From NCBI GenBank assembly GCA_008017145.1, contig SSGY01000030.1, forward strand, positions 1-17,255: a stretch of 17,255 nt of DNA, written 5' to 3'. Positions 1 to 6,908 of this stretch are shown one piece after another; positions within the stretch are counted from its first letter, which is position 1; every line of letters begins with the position of its first letter. The notes beneath the pieces are model-generated. The model was not told where the DNA came from. It ran no database searches and saw only the letters and a list, made by a program, of their open reading frames with translations. Origin of the DNA: Neisseriales bacterium. GTDB taxonomy: Bacteria; Pseudomonadota; Gammaproteobacteria; Burkholderiales; UBA11063. Position numbers and translations under genes: made by a program.

Positions 1-2
1 AA

Positions 3-32
3 TTTTTGCTTTGCTGTTTCTAACAAATCCAT
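3..32 (-). CDS. Start of a minus-strand gene, cut by the window edge
   Basis: Only the first ten codons are visible (MDLLETAKQK). The ATG is preceded by an AGGACG ribosome binding site six bases away, which supports a real gene start. It lies 56 bp downstream of the tdh stop in the same direction, so it may be cotranscribed with kbl-tdh, although a perfect dyad stands between them. Ten residues are too few to assign a family, and I give no function. Confidence 0.5.
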   Translation of the reverse strand, partial: MDLLETAKQK

Positions 33-50
33 AATTTTCGTCCTATAAAG

Positions 51-80
51 TATTCTCTGCAGATTTATCTGCAGAGAATA
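51..80. repeat. Perfect 14-bp inverted repeat between tdh and the next gene
   Basis: The arms TATTCTCTGCAGAT and ATCTGCAGAGAATA are separated by TT. In RNA this would be a 12-bp stem with a six-base loop. On the minus strand no T-run follows; a Shine-Dalgarno sequence comes 7-12 bases later. It is therefore not a textbook intrinsic terminator. It could be a regulator operator, a stabilising 3' hairpin for kbl-tdh mRNA, or a leader hairpin of the next gene. Confidence 0.6.
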
Positions 81-88
81 TAAACCAA

Positions 89-1165
89 CTACCCGTGTAA
101 TGTAGTCCAGTCGAGAATTACTTTACCGCAGCTACCTGCTTTCATTAATTCAAATCCTTCAAGATAATTTTGCACTGGCAAAACATGGGTAATAATAGGA
201 TTTACATTTAAACCTGACTTAACTAATGAAACCATTTTATACCATGTTTCGAACATTTCACGACCATAGACACCTTTAAGATACAGGCTCTTAAAGACTA
301 CTTTATTCCAATCAAGTGCTACTGGTCTGGCAGAAATACCCAACATAGCAATCTTACCACCATTAATCATTAGATCAATCATGGAATGAATTGCATCTTC
401 AATCCCAGACATTTCAAGCCCAACATCAAAACCTTCTTCCATATCCAATTCAGCCATCACCTGACGCAGTTTGGCATCAATTTGCTCTGCATTTTTGCAG
501 TCGCTTACATTAACCGCAGCATCAGCACCCATTTGTTTGGCAAGGCTCAAACGATAGTCGTTGACATCAGTGATAATGACATTTTTAGCGCCAACTTTTT
601 TACAAATCGCGACCGCCATACAGCCAATCGGACCCGCACCAGTAATCAATACATCTTCACCGATCAAATCAAATGATAATGCAGTATGTGCAGCGTTACC
701 AAATGGATCAAGCATGCTTGCAATATCATCTGACACGTATTCTGGCAGCTTAAATACATTAAACGCAGGAATAGCTAGATATTCAGCAAAACATCCCGGG
801 CGATTTACACCAACGCCAATGGTATTCGGACAAAGATGAAAATGACCCGCACGACAGTTACGGCAAGTTCCACAAACAATGTGACCTTCACCGGAAACCC
901 GGTCACCAATCGCCAGATTCTTTTGTTTTACATTCTTACCGACTTCAACCACTTCTCCAACGAACTCATGTCCAACATGCATTGGAACAGGGATAGTTGC
1001 TTGTGCCCAAGCATCCCATTTATAAATATGTAAATCGGTACCACAAATTGCAGTTTTTTTAATTTTAATTAGAACTTCATCATCTTTAATCGTTGGCTTA
1101 TCAACTTCCCCCATCCAGATTCCGGGTTCAGCACGCTCTTTAATTAATGCTTTCATTTTAGTCAT
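89..1165 (-). CDS. tdh: L-threonine 3-dehydrogenase (zinc-dependent)
   Basis: This enzyme oxidises L-threonine to 2-amino-3-ketobutyrate with NAD+, in the cytoplasm, and hands the unstable product to Kbl. It is a medium-chain (zinc alcohol dehydrogenase type) protein of 358 residues. The catalytic zinc ligands are visible as C41 in ICGTDLH and H66-E67 in VGHEF. The structural zinc cysteines are C98, C101, C104 and C112. The Rossmann motif GAGPIG is at about 176-181. A second in-frame ATG three codons in (position 1156) matches the usual N-terminus of the family. I keep the first ATG because AAGAGA lies four bases upstream of it and nothing usable precedes the second. It is 12 bp downstream of kbl and is almost certainly cotranscribed with it. 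The kbl-tdh pairing is the classic arrangement of the E. coli threonine-degradation operon. The stop is TAG. Confidence 0.96.
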   Translation of the reverse strand: MTKMKALIKERAEPGIWMGEVDKPTIKDDEVLIKIKKTAICGTDLHIYKWDAWAQATIPVPMHVGHEFVGEVVEVGKNVKQKNLAIGDRVSGEGHIVCGTCRNCRAGHFHLCPNTIGVGVNRPGCFAEYLAIPAFNVFKLPEYVSDDIASMLDPFGNAAHTALSFDLIGEDVLITGAGPIGCMAVAICKKVGAKNVIITDVNDYRLSLAKQMGADAAVNVSDCKNAEQIDAKLRQVMAELDMEEGFDVGLEMSGIEDAIHSMIDLMINGGKIAMLGISARPVALDWNKVVFKSLYLKGVYGREMFETWYKMVSLVKSGLNVNPIITHVLPVQNYLEGFELMKAGSCGKVILDWTTLHG

Positions 1166-1177
1166 AGTATCTCTTTT

Positions 1178-2374
1178 CTACTTAATAACGTTTAATTCTT
1201 TACCAACAGCGATAAAAGCAGCAATAGCCTTATCAATCTGTTCTGGCGTGTGTTTAGCAGACATTTGCGTGCGAATCCGCGCTTTACCTTTTGGTACTAC
1301 AGGGAATGAGAATGGAATCACATAAATGCCATGCGCCAACAATTTTTGTGCAAACTCAACAGCTAATTTCTCATCATACAACATCACCGGAATAATCGGG
1401 TGTTCACCGGGAACCAAATCAAATCCAGCTGCCGCCATACCATCGCGGAATTGTTTTTTGTTGCGCTCTAATTGCTCGCGTAAGCTATCTGCTTCAGTAA
1501 CTTTTTTCAATACCGTCAATGTAGCTGCAGTAATCACCGGAGCTAACGCGTTAGAGAATAAATAAGTCCGCGCACGATTACGTAGTAAGTCAATAATATT
1601 TCTATTGGCAGAAATATACCCACCAGACGCACCACCAAGAGCTTTGCCGAGTGTACTGGTCATTACATCAATTCGCCCCTCAACACCGCAATATTCTGGT
1701 GTACCACGTCCATGTTTACCAGTGAACCCAGTAGCATGAGAATCATCAACCATAACCAGTGCATTATATTTATCAGCTAAATCACAAATGCCTTTAAGGT
1801 TAGCAATAATCCCATCCATCGAAAACACGCCATCAGTTGCAATCATTTTAAATCTTGCTCCAGCAGCATCAGCAGCTTTCAACTGTTCTTCCAAATCCTG
1901 CATATTATTATTTTTATAACGGAATCGCTTAGCTTTACACAAGCGAACACCATCAATAATAGAAGCATGGTTTAATTCATCAGAAATAATCGCATCCTGT
2001 TCACCAAGTAAGGTTTCAAATACCCCACCATTGGCATCATAGCATGAGCTAAATAAAATTGTATCTTCGTAACCTAGGAACTGACTAATTGCTTGTTCAA
2101 GATCCTTGTGAATCTGGTTGGTTCCGCAAATAAAACGCACCGATGCCATACCATAACCATATTTATCTAATGCTTTTTTGGCGCTGTCAATCACATCAGC
2201 ATCATCAGCCAAGCCAAGGTAATTGTTAGCACAGAAATTAATTAACTCACTACCATCTTTCAATACCACTCTAGGATTTTGTGGATTGATAATAATCCGT
2301 TCACTTTTATTGAGCTTATTATCAATAATTTCCTGAAGTTGTCCACTAACGTGTTGACTATATTGTTTATTCAT
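1178..2374 (-). CDS. kbl: 2-amino-3-ketobutyrate CoA ligase (glycine C-acetyltransferase)
   Basis: This PLP enzyme cleaves 2-amino-3-ketobutyrate with CoA to glycine and acetyl-CoA, the second step of threonine catabolism after Tdh. At 398 residues it has the usual family length. It belongs to the alpha-oxoamine synthase group. The PLP lysine is K244 in TSTLGKALGGASGGY. H136 in LNHAS and D210/H213 in VDDSHATGF are the expected cofactor-contacting residues, and NFCANNYLGL near residue 46 is the family N-terminal signature. The start is fixed by a near-consensus AAGGAGGT just upstream of the ATG. It is the first gene of the operon, with tdh following after 12 bp, and a TATAAT box lies about 40 bp upstream. 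Confidence 0.97.
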   Translation of the reverse strand: MNKQYSQHVSGQLQEIIDNKLNKSERIIINPQNPRVVLKDGSELINFCANNYLGLADDADVIDSAKKALDKYGYGMASVRFICGTNQIHKDLEQAISQFLGYEDTILFSSCYDANGGVFETLLGEQDAIISDELNHASIIDGVRLCKAKRFRYKNNNMQDLEEQLKAADAAGARFKMIATDGVFSMDGIIANLKGICDLADKYNALVMVDDSHATGFTGKHGRGTPEYCGVEGRIDVMTSTLGKALGGASGGYISANRNIIDLLRNRARTYLFSNALAPVITAATLTVLKKVTEADSLREQLERNKKQFRDGMAAAGFDLVPGEHPIIPVMLYDEKLAVEFAQKLLAHGIYVIPFSFPVVPKGKARIRTQMSAKHTPEQIDKAIAAFIAVGKELNVIK

Positions 2375-2412
2375 TGTACCTCCTTGGTAATGTTAAAATA
2401 TGTGATAGACAG

Positions 2413-2418
2413 ATTATA
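2413..2418 (-). promoter_or_regulatory. Candidate -10 box of the kbl-tdh operon
   Basis: A perfect TATAAT on the minus strand, giving a leader of roughly 30 bases before the kbl ATG. I find no good -35 hexamer at 16-18 bp (AGGTAT at best), so a regulator may be needed or this may not be the start site. Confidence 0.45.
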
Positions 2419-2621
2419 CCCTAACTTTGTGTAAAATACCTATATGCAGTGCACCTAAACTAAGCAACATTATTGTTCTATATAAAGTGTGTCTACTCAT
2501 TACACTTATTTTCTAGATGCAACATACTGATACAAAATATAAAAACAAACATAACTACATATAGCGAATTTTTTAACAATGACTAAATACAAGACACCAG
2601 AGGAAATAGCTGTAGTTCTAG

Positions 2622-2627
2622 TATAAT
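2622..2627 (+). promoter_or_regulatory. Candidate -10 box of the GNAT gene
   Basis: A perfect TATAAT on the plus strand, about 43 bases before the acetyltransferase ATG. No convincing -35 element is present at the usual distance. The 296-bp divergent gap between kbl and this gene shows nothing else I can support. Confidence 0.4.
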
Positions 2628-2670
2628 ATTGTATTCTTGCAATAAAGTCATACATGAGGAGACATAAATA

Positions 2671-3510
2671 ATGGCATTCACTGTTCAAGCAGCATCGCTA
2701 GAATTACTCACACCGCTACTACAAAGAGCTAAAGATGATAGCCAAAATCTAGGTCTGGACGATGTAAGCATGATTTTAAAAAGATTTTCAGATGGCTTTT
2801 TGGTTGGATGTCTTGATGATACTCCTATTTGTATGGCGGCGGTGATTCGCCCTCTGGCTAAAAAATGCTTTGTCGGGCTTTATTATGTTGATAAGGAGTT
2901 CCGCCATTTAGGATATGGACATCAGCTATGGGATGCAGTCATGAAATACGTAGGTGATTCAGCGTGCACGCTAGATTGTAAAATGGAACAATTGGAATGG
3001 TTTAAACAATTTGGTTTTAAATTAGCCCATCGCAATATTCGTTATAGATTACGCCGCAACGACTTTGAACTAATCGAAGACCCGGCTATTAAGCCTCTTG
3101 ATCAGATTGACTTTGCTCAATTATTAGATTTCGATAGCAAAGTTATTACTACTGAACGTCGAGATTTCATGCATAAATGGCTACAACATCATCATACGTT
3201 GGTTTATTATGATCATAACTATGTTCGTGGCTATGGAACTATTCGCCAATGTCACGACGGTTACCAAGTTGGACCTCTACTTGCAGAAAACCGCGAGATT
3301 GCCCATAAACTTTTTGTTAATCTAATACAAAAAGCAGATCCGCAAGCTCACATCTTTTTAGATGTCCCAGAAATAAATCCAAGCGCTTTAGTATTAATGG
3401 AGTTTCTACGCATGCAACAAACTTCAATAAATGCACGAATGTCTCTAAATAATGCAACTATCATTGAAAGCAGCATGATCTATGGAGTAGCTACCTTTAC
3501 TCTCTTGTGA
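2671..3510 (+). CDS. GNAT-family N-acetyltransferase with C-terminal Acetyltransf_18-type domain
   Basis: A two-domain protein of 279 residues, predicted cytoplasmic, with no signal peptide or membrane segment. Residues about 1-128 form a GNAT fold. The acetyl-CoA pyrophosphate-binding motif is RHLGYG at 78-83, within FVGLYYVDKEFRHLGYG. Residues about 135-279 resemble the second domain of the YitH/DUF1248-type acetyltransferases (Acetyltransf_18). The resemblance lies in VRGYGTIR, DGYQVGPLLAENREIA, the strand FLDVPEINPSAL and the closing SINARM. The substrate is unknown; members of this class are usually left unassigned. The start is supported by GAGGAGA eight bases upstream of the ATG. The gene stands alone, divergent from kbl and convergent with the hydrolase gene. 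Confidence 0.85.
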   Translation: MAFTVQAASLELLTPLLQRAKDDSQNLGLDDVSMILKRFSDGFLVGCLDDTPICMAAVIRPLAKKCFVGLYYVDKEFRHLGYGHQLWDAVMKYVGDSACTLDCKMEQLEWFKQFGFKLAHRNIRYRLRRNDFELIEDPAIKPLDQIDFAQLLDFDSKVITTERRDFMHKWLQHHHTLVYYDHNYVRGYGTIRQCHDGYQVGPLLAENREIAHKLFVNLIQKADPQAHIFLDVPEINPSALVLMEFLRMQQTSINARMSLNNATIIESSMIYGVATFTLL

Positions 3511-3554
3511 TTTGATAAGTATTCTGTGGTTTTGCTCATCGACTGTTTAACTGA

Positions 3555-3584
3555 GTGTCACCATTACTAGTACAATAGTGACAC
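3555..3584. terminator. Hairpin between two convergent genes, candidate terminator
   Basis: GTGTCAC and GTGACAC form a perfect 7-bp stem with a 16-base loop that can pair a little further (ATT/AAT) inside. On the plus strand it is followed by GATTTTAG, a short weak T-run. It lies between the convergent acetyltransferase and hydrolase stops. Its use as a terminator for the plus-strand gene is plausible but weak. Confidence 0.4.
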
Positions 3585-3602
3585 GATTTTAGCTCTCAAA
3601 CT

Positions 3603-5009
3603 TTATATACGTAACTCCCCTACAACACCTCGAAATACATCTGAACGATTATACCCACCCGCAATTGGGAAGCCTGGACGATCTTTAGAGCAACCTTGAT
3701 CACTATTATAACCACCTATTGCACTACCCCAATAGGAGCTACTAATGGTTTGCCATTCGCTGGAGTAGCCAAACCAATTATCTTGAATCCGGCGACAAGT
3801 TAACAACATTTGAGTAATACTGCCTCGGTTAATCTTAATTCGGATAGTATTATTGTTATCATAATCACGAGCTCCAAACTGATAAGTTCCGCCAGTGGTC
3901 CCTACACATTGTCTACCAACCCCAATTTCAGGATCATAAGTACTATTTTTAGCCACAAAATATGGTAAATTTGGACAATTACCATTTGCCATAAGTCCAT
4001 TGATAGACAAGCCACTTGACCCTGCTTGAGTTGCCACAAAGGTTATTTCTGGGCTCAATATTCTAGCCCCACCAGTTTTCGTTTGCTCAAAATTCGAATA
4101 AATATTACTTAACCAAAAATAGTGTAAAATATTATAAGTATTAGTGGCTATTTGTTGCCTCGCTGCGGGATTAGCTAAATAAGTTCCAATTAATTTATGT
4201 CCTGTTATTTCGCTTGCATTTACTGGAACCGTTATATTTGCTGCAGCAACAGCTTGTTGTGGTGGAAGCGCTGCAAATACACGTAAGCCATTAATAACCC
4301 CATCATTACTTGAAGTGATATAACCAGAATTATTATAAGATGTTTTACTAATATAATCACCTAAGTTACTCGCTGCAGGGCTAGCTATTCCATAAATACT
4401 TAAATTGCGTTGGTTGTATCCTTCATCAGTTGTTAATTTTTTATACAAGTTATTAGCATATAGATTACCTTGGCTATGTGGAATCAATAGTACAAATGGT
4501 TTGGAACCGTTGCTGCTCGCTGCTTTTAAATATTCAGTTAGGTATGCAGTAGTACCAACCCTAGTACGAAATTGATTTAAAATGTCCGTAAAATTATTTC
4601 CCATAAAAGTAGGATCTGCATAATACTTAGCTTTAATGCTATTTTTAAGCGCAATGTACTCCGGCGTGCCAGGCTTGTAATTTAACTTCTTCGCAGCCAT
4701 ATATGCCTTAACATAGTCATCAACCGTAATATTCTCATATTTCTTCTGACCAAAAACATCACTCAATTGAGTACACAAAGTACATAAGCTCGCACCATCT
4801 TTTTTATTGTAGAGTAGATCAACTTGACCATTATTAGCAATCATGTTAGATTGCGCACCTATTGTATTTTGTAAGGCAGTTACATTATCATTTGCTTCTT
4901 GCTGATTCGTATTAACTCCATTAATATGGAATATAAAAATCTTCTGTAAAGCAAAGCTAGAGCTTATGCTAAGAAATAAACAAAGACTAATAAATAATTT
5001 TTTAATCAT
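3603..5009 (-). CDS. Secreted alpha/beta-hydrolase-like protein (lipase/esterase-like) with C-terminal extension
   Basis: The 468-residue product begins with a clear Sec signal peptide (MIKKLF, then a hydrophobic core, cleavage probably after SSSFA near residue 20). The mature part starts with a strand and FHINGVNT, typical of the oxyanion-loop region of secreted lipase-like hydrolases. The likely nucleophile is S179 in LLIPHSQGN, a nucleophile elbow in which the first glycine of GxSxG is proline. D236 (SSNDGVING) and H271 (ITGHKL) are candidate triad partners. Residues about 310-468 are a separate beta- and aromatic-rich region with cysteines 345, 368, 405 and 440, which I do not recognise. 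A CTLC motif sits at 76-79. The ATG overlaps the stop of the upstream anchored-protein gene (ATGA), so the two are translationally coupled. The substrate is unknown; lipase or esterase activity is inferred from the fold only. Confidence 0.7.
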   Translation of the reverse strand: MIKKLFISLCLFLSISSSFALQKIFIFHINGVNTNQQEANDNVTALQNTIGAQSNMIANNGQVDLLYNKKDGASLCTLCTQLSDVFGQKKYENITVDDYVKAYMAAKKLNYKPGTPEYIALKNSIKAKYYADPTFMGNNFTDILNQFRTRVGTTAYLTEYLKAASSNGSKPFVLLIPHSQGNLYANNLYKKLTTDEGYNQRNLSIYGIASPAASNLGDYISKTSYNNSGYITSSNDGVINGLRVFAALPPQQAVAAANITVPVNASEITGHKLIGTYLANPAARQQIATNTYNILHYFWLSNIYSNFEQTKTGGARILSPEITFVATQAGSSGLSINGLMANGNCPNLPYFVAKNSTYDPEIGVGRQCVGTTGGTYQFGARDYDNNNTIRIKINRGSITQMLLTCRRIQDNWFGYSSEWQTISSSYWGSAIGGYNSDQGCSKDRPGFPIAGGYNRSDVFRGVVGELRI

Positions 5010-5596
5010 GAGTTAACTCCTAAAAAATGATCACATTGTTCTTTAAAATCATAAGATTGAATCCCGTAGTCTGCCGAAATTACATGGTTACTTAATAAAT
5101 TTTCAATTCGATTCTGTTCTGCTTTACGAGCTGGTGTATCGCGAAGCATATCAGCATATTTATTAATAAATGCATGTTGCTCTAACATTGGTAAATTTAA
5201 ACAATAATTTGCGGCCAAAGCTTTATTGGAAATTACGTTCATTTCTTTATCATCAGTAACACCAATTTGTTGCTGATAATACTGAGCCAACTTAATCGCT
5301 GCAATCGTTGCCCGAACATTACTCTCTGGAATGGTATTTAAAATGAGATTCAGGACATCATCTCTAATCCCAAACTCATTGCTTACCTTACCGATTAGCT
5401 CTTGCTGGCTCGCGGTTCTAGCCTGATAAGCTGGCACTGATGCAGCCAACGTACCATACCCTGCGTTATTCGACAATTGTGGGTATTTTTTTTGCCAATC
5501 AACTGCTTTTTCATTACTCCCAGAGTTATATGCTAAGAACGCTGCTACACCCCCTAAGATTAACACTATAATTACCCAGTACCAGCCTTTAAACAT
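5006..5596 (-). CDS. Membrane-anchored periplasmic protein of unknown function, coupled to the hydrolase
   Basis: The 196-residue product has one N-terminal membrane segment (about residues 6-23, preceded by MFKGWYW) and a remaining domain of about 170 residues predicted to face the periplasm. That domain is mostly helical and charged, with two cysteines (C132, C188) that could form a disulfide. I do not recognise the family. It is the first gene of a two-gene operon whose 4-bp ATGA overlap with the hydrolase argues for matched synthesis. Single-pass anchored partners of secreted lipases exist (Lif-type foldases), but I see no Lif signature here. A chaperone, inhibitor or anchoring role is only a guess. 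AAAGGAAA precedes the ATG at a good distance. Confidence 0.65.
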   Translation of the reverse strand: MFKGWYWVIIVLILGGVAAFLAYNSGSNEKAVDWQKKYPQLSNNAGYGTLAASVPAYQARTASQQELIGKVSNEFGIRDDVLNLILNTIPESNVRATIAAIKLAQYYQQQIGVTDDKEMNVISNKALAANYCLNLPMLEQHAFINKYADMLRDTPARKAEQNRIENLLSNHVISADYGIQSYDFKEQCDHFLGVNS

Positions 5597-5636
5597 AACT
5601 TTCCTTTGCTAATAATTAAATCAATATATTACGCCT

Positions 5637-5651
5637 CCTAATACTATTAGG
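5637..5651. promoter_or_regulatory. Perfect dyad at the expected transcript start of the hydrolase operon
   Basis: CCTAATA-C-TATTAGG is a 7+1+7 perfect inverted repeat starting about ten bases downstream of the minus-strand -10 box. It therefore covers the predicted first transcribed bases. This is a usual place for a repressor operator, but no regulator gene lies next to it. Confidence 0.4.
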
Positions 5652-5660
5652 ATTGCTCGC

Positions 5661-5690
5661 ATTATAAATTATCACTCCTATCACTGTCAG
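5661..5690 (-). promoter_or_regulatory. Sigma70-type promoter of the anchored-protein/hydrolase operon
   Basis: On the minus strand CTGACA (5685-5690, five of six consensus bases) is followed after 18 bp by a perfect TATAAT (5661-5666). It lies about 65 bp upstream of the first ATG of the operon. It is the best-matched two-hexamer promoter I see in the window. Confidence 0.65.
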
Positions 5691-5744
5691 CTAAATGCTT
5701 TGCATTTCGATACTGCAGCGCAGCAATAAATTGAGTAATTTTTA

Positions 5745-6270
5745 GGGGGTATATCGCCTTAACGGTTGCGAGTTAAGGAATCATGAAGATTAATAAGAAC
5801 TAAAAACAGGTGTATTTTAATGCGTTGTAAAATACAACAACCAGTTATTACCAATACCTAAACCAGTTCATAAATTTCAGAAACTCGAGTATTTACTTCT
5901 ATACTGTTCCACGCTCTCCACATCCAGATCAGACACTTGTGCACTTAAATTAAGTTCATCATATTTAGCTACATGTCAGCTTTCTTTTTCATTAAGTTTT
6001 TTAGAAAATTTACAGTCATCATTAACTGAGTCATGTATTAAAACTAAACCACTCTTTGTTACTAACTTTGAATCCATTAAATAATGATTTATCACGTCCA
6101 AATGTAACCCTTCTCAACGCAGTATATCTATCACTTACTCGCTTTAAAGTTAAAGTATAATTTAAACAGCTGGTATTATTACTTCCCCTTAAAAATTAAG
6201 TTCATTTTTCTTTTTCGCGCACAATAAATTCGTGATACAATTTGAGATATTTCGTAGAGGATATACCCCC
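5745..6270. mobile_element. Possible decayed insertion element or MITE bounded by 11-bp inverted repeats
   Basis: GGGGGTATATC at 5745-5755 is repeated as its exact reverse complement at 6260-6270, giving a 526-bp segment inside a 763-bp gap that has no intact gene. Just inside the left repeat is a second perfect hairpin (CCTTAAC, eight-base loop, GTTAAGG at 5757-5778). Inside, a minus-strand frame from 6077 to 5877 is open except for one TGA at 5976-5978, where a TGG codon would restore it. It could be a dead coding remnant. I find no target-site duplication and recognise no transposase motif, so the element call is tentative. The rest of the gap, apart from the promoters on each side, shows nothing else. 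Confidence 0.3.
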
Positions 6271-6311
6271 ATTATCAGTCTGCTATCAAATATGCCACAA
6301 TTGTATTATGT

Positions 6312-6341
6312 TTGGTATATCGTTTATGGTAATTTTATGAT
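6312..6341 (+). promoter_or_regulatory. Candidate promoter of the thioesterase gene
   Basis: TTGGTA (6312-6317) and TATGAT (6336-6341) are separated by 18 bp, and the ATG follows about 18 bases after the -10. Both hexamers are imperfect. Confidence 0.35.
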
Positions 6342-6359
6342 TATAGATTGAGTTAGGTA

Positions 6360-6758
6360 ATGCATACAGTAGATTTTGAAGTGCGCGATAGTGAATTAGA
6401 CGCTCAGGGCGTAGTAAATAATGCATATTATTTTGTTTATATGGCTCATGCCAGACACAAATATATTGCTAAGTTAGGAATTGATTTTGTTGAGATGGCT
6501 CAACAAGGACAAAATTTATTCTTAATTGCTAGTAATTTAGAGTTTAAGCAGTCACTGAAAAGTGGTGAAAATTTTACGGTCACTAGCGCGTTAGTGCCTG
6601 AAGGGAAAATTAAATTTGCATTTAAACAAAAAATAACTAAAAGTGATGGTAGCATAGTCGCAACAGGGTATAATATTTGTGTATGTATTGATGAAACCAA
6701 TCGGCGGAGACCATATTTGCCAGAGATAATTTCTAGGGTGTTAACTCATAATGTATGA
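6360..6758 (+). CDS. Acyl-CoA thioesterase, YbgC/FadM-type hotdog fold (4HBT)
   Basis: A 132-residue single-domain protein, the usual size for the 4-hydroxybenzoyl-CoA thioesterase class. The N-terminal signature reads VRDSELDAQGVVNNAYYF; the catalytic aspartate is D14 and the G17-VV-N turn precedes the long central helix (YMAHARHKYIAKLG). It should hydrolyse an acyl-CoA in the cytoplasm, but chain length and role cannot be read from sequence. There is no signal peptide. The ATG is preceded directly by an in-frame TAG, so no longer start is possible; the ribosome binding site (TTAGGT, very close to the ATG) is poor, suggesting weak translation. The gene is isolated and faces alaS, sharing a terminator with it. 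Confidence 0.82.
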   Translation: MHTVDFEVRDSELDAQGVVNNAYYFVYMAHARHKYIAKLGIDFVEMAQQGQNLFLIASNLEFKQSLKSGENFTVTSALVPEGKIKFAFKQKITKSDGSIVATGYNICVCIDETNRRRPYLPEIISRVLTHNV

Positions 6759-6856
6759 TACACTGATATAATGAAATACTACGGGATATTATCATTTATA
6801 TTGGTTTGCGTGAAAGAGTAAAATATTACATCCCAGACTAAAAATCATTAGCTTAT

Positions 6857-6889
6857 AAAAATACCTCACAGATCTGTGAGGTATTTTTT
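6857..6889. terminator. Strong bidirectional intrinsic terminator
   Basis: A perfect palindrome at 6861-6884 (ATACCTCACAGA and its complement, centred on AGATCT) is flanked by an A-run on the left and a run of six T on the right. Read on either strand it gives a GC-containing stem followed by U residues. It ends the plus-strand thioesterase transcript and the minus-strand alaS transcript. Confidence 0.88.
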
Positions 6890-6908
6890 CCAGAATGCTT
6901 TGCTAAAA

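Noticed and set aside
386..1033. Three plus-strand frames opposite tdh
   Set aside because: They are antisense to a well-conserved enzyme with all catalytic residues, show no protein motifs and overlap one another.
2506..2688. 60-codon minus-strand frame in the kbl/GNAT gap
   Set aside because: It overlaps the start and ribosome binding site of the acetyltransferase gene, has no ribosome binding site and has unusual composition; it looks like chance in AT-rich DNA.
5757..5778. CGCAACCGTTA on the minus strand, identical to the riboswitch core at 9856-9866
   Set aside because: An 11-base match between two places in a window this size is expected by chance, and none of the other cobalamin aptamer blocks surround it. 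It forms a simple hairpin instead.
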